This document shows, in pieces, positions 42,692-43,572 of a DNA stretch of 43,572 bases. Both the position numbers and the translations under genes were made by a program. Every line of letters starts with the position of its first letter. The first letter of the stretch is position 1. The notes beneath the pieces are model-generated. The model ran no database searches. It was not told the origin of the DNA and was given only the letters and a program-made list of their open reading frames with translations. This DNA comes from Planctomycetota bacterium. GTDB lineage: Bacteria > Planctomycetota > Planctomycetia > Pirellulales > Pirellulaceae. The stretch is from positions 1-43,572 of the forward strand of contig JAQBZB010000041.1 of NCBI GenBank assembly GCA_027622275.1, in the 5' to 3' direction.

Positions 42692-43369
42692 GCGTTCGTC
42701 GGCGAACACGTGCCGAAAGCGTGTGGCGCGCCGCTACCGAGTGACGCAACCTGTTTCGGGTGTACTTGACCTCACGTCTCGCACGAATGCGAAGTCCTGC
42801 AAAGATACACATCTCGCAGCACTCCCAAGAATCAAGACGATTGGTTCAACAAAACTCTTCTGAGATCTTTTCAAGAAAGGTGATTGACATCGACGACGTA
42901 ACGTCAATTCGAGCCAGAGTTGGATCGCCGTACGCTTCATCCGCCCCCACGCCATGATCGCGTACGTGCAAGACCATCCCACCATTTATCACGCGAGCAA
43001 CTCAAGGCATCGGTGTAATCCAACGCACTTTCCGCACATCTCGTCCTGAATAACTTTTGATTTTTGGCTTTCGAATGATGACGGCGGTGCGCGTAAACGC
43101 GGGCAGACCTCCTGTGAATTGGCAAACGGAGCGAGGCGAACTTGCCGGATTGTAGACGCGCAACTAGGTGTCCAGCACGCGAGAAATTCGGCAGATGTTG
43201 ACTTGCGAAAAATCACCTCGACGTAAGTCGAGTTCGACTCGACTTACGTCAATGCACGGCGACGTAACTTGTTGGCGGCGCGCGCCGATGACCCGACGCG
43301 ACACTTGGGGTGGCCTACCGTGGCGGTGTCTCGATGACCTCACCACCACCTCGCCAAGGATGCACGCTC
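42692..43369. other. Non-coding stretch after pckA
   Basis: Close to 680 bases without a convincing gene: short open frames have no ribosome sites and no protein-like composition. The one strong structure is the palindrome at 43220-43250. The last 120 bases probably include the left end of the element whose transposase starts at 43370. Confidence 0.45.
43220..43250. repeat. Near-perfect palindrome
   Basis: Arms GACGTAAGTCGAGT and ACTCGACTTACGTC around a 3-base loop TCG. No T-run on either side. It lies 120 bases before a transposase-like start, so it may be part of a transposon end or a repeat. Confidence 0.7.
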
Positions 43370-43572
43370 ATGCCGAAACGGAAAGCCAAGCCGTCAACCC
43401 GAAAGCACAAGACCACCAAGCAAACAACCACCCCACCAACCACGCAACCCCGCCACTCCGCGACCGGAAGAACCGCCCACACGCACGACGGCACAACGCT
43501 CGTCACGCACTCGATCGGAGCGCTCCCCATCCTCCAGCGGTTGCTCCAACGCCTGCGCTTGCACGACTTTCT
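43370..43572 (+). CDS. Transposase N-terminus, cut by window edge
   Basis: Sixty-seven codons with no stop. A basic, Thr/Pro-rich head (MPKRKAKPSTRKHKTTKQTT) leads to HSIGALPILQRLLQRLRLHD. The latter resembles the VGALPIIxRxLERLxL opening of IS1634-type transposases (DUF4277-like N-terminus). AAGGA lies 9 bases before the ATG. The catalytic domain is outside the window, so the family call is provisional. Confidence 0.62.
   Translation, partial: MPKRKAKPSTRKHKTTKQTTTPPTTQPRHSATGRTAHTHDGTTLVTHSIGALPILQRLLQRLRLHDF

Noticed and set aside
43315-43530. 71-codon minus-strand frame at the right end
   Set aside because: It is antisense to the transposase-like start, which has a ribosome site and a recognisable N-terminal motif.

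Overview
The window looks like a piece of a Planctomycetes chromosome (Pirellulales-like is an inference). The strongest signs are a DUF1549/DUF1553 gene paired with a DUF1501 gene, a DUF1559 protein with a prepilin-type region, a DUF1080 lipoprotein, hpnC-hpnD-hpnE squalene genes, and ExbB/ExbD genes beside very large TPR and toroid proteins. The DNA is GC-rich with many palindromic intergenic repeats. One stretch, about 28.6 to 31.8 kb, is visibly richer in A+T.

Layout. 0.5-8.5 kb: serine acetyltransferase (+), then a tightly packed minus-strand operon hpnC-hpnD-hpnE-YfhO-like membrane protein, divergent from ispH (+). IspH makes the C5 isoprenoid precursors and HpnCDE turn farnesyl diphosphate into squalene, so the two sides of this divergent promoter belong to one pathway. 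8.6-16.1 kb: a CBS-domain protein, then a long minus-strand run that reads, in transcription order, coiled-coil/TIR protein, TIR protein, N6-adenine DNA methyltransferase, NAD-dependent sugar epimerase, beta-sandwich protein, creatininase-like protein and DUF1080 lipoprotein. 16.4-26.1 kb: a plus-strand envelope cluster of a TPR protein, ExbB, ExbD and a 1666-residue protein with three N-terminal membrane spans, a linker of about 1200 residues and a C-terminal alpha/alpha-toroid. 26.5-28.2 kb: a small unknown gene and a TPR lipoprotein.

28,204-31,444 is a complete mobile element: 25-bp perfect terminal inverted repeats, an exact 8-bp target duplication, and an IS1-type transposase gene whose catalytic middle has been deleted. 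It carries unrelated cargo: a small membrane protein, a DUF6941-like protein, an unknown protein, a GNAT acetyltransferase, a tRNA-like gene whose best fold is the rare 9/3 allo-tRNA layout, and a small DNA-binding-like protein. That last gene shares an almost perfectly symmetrical divergent promoter with the transposase leader. The leader also holds two mutually exclusive hairpins ending on the transposase start codon. This is the most novel region of the window.

31.4-38.7 kb: a diverged repeat with a 173-bp MITE-like insertion nested in it, the DUF1549/1553-DUF1501 pair, a polytopic membrane protein, an inverted copy of the same repeat, a small conserved protein, a DUF1559 protein and KDPG aldolase. 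39.0-43.6 kb: a small membrane protein, ClpX with a clear intrinsic terminator, ATP-dependent PEP carboxykinase, a non-coding stretch of about 680 bp, and the start of another transposase cut by the window edge.

All functional calls rest on reading motifs and family resemblance by eye. No database or folding search was run.
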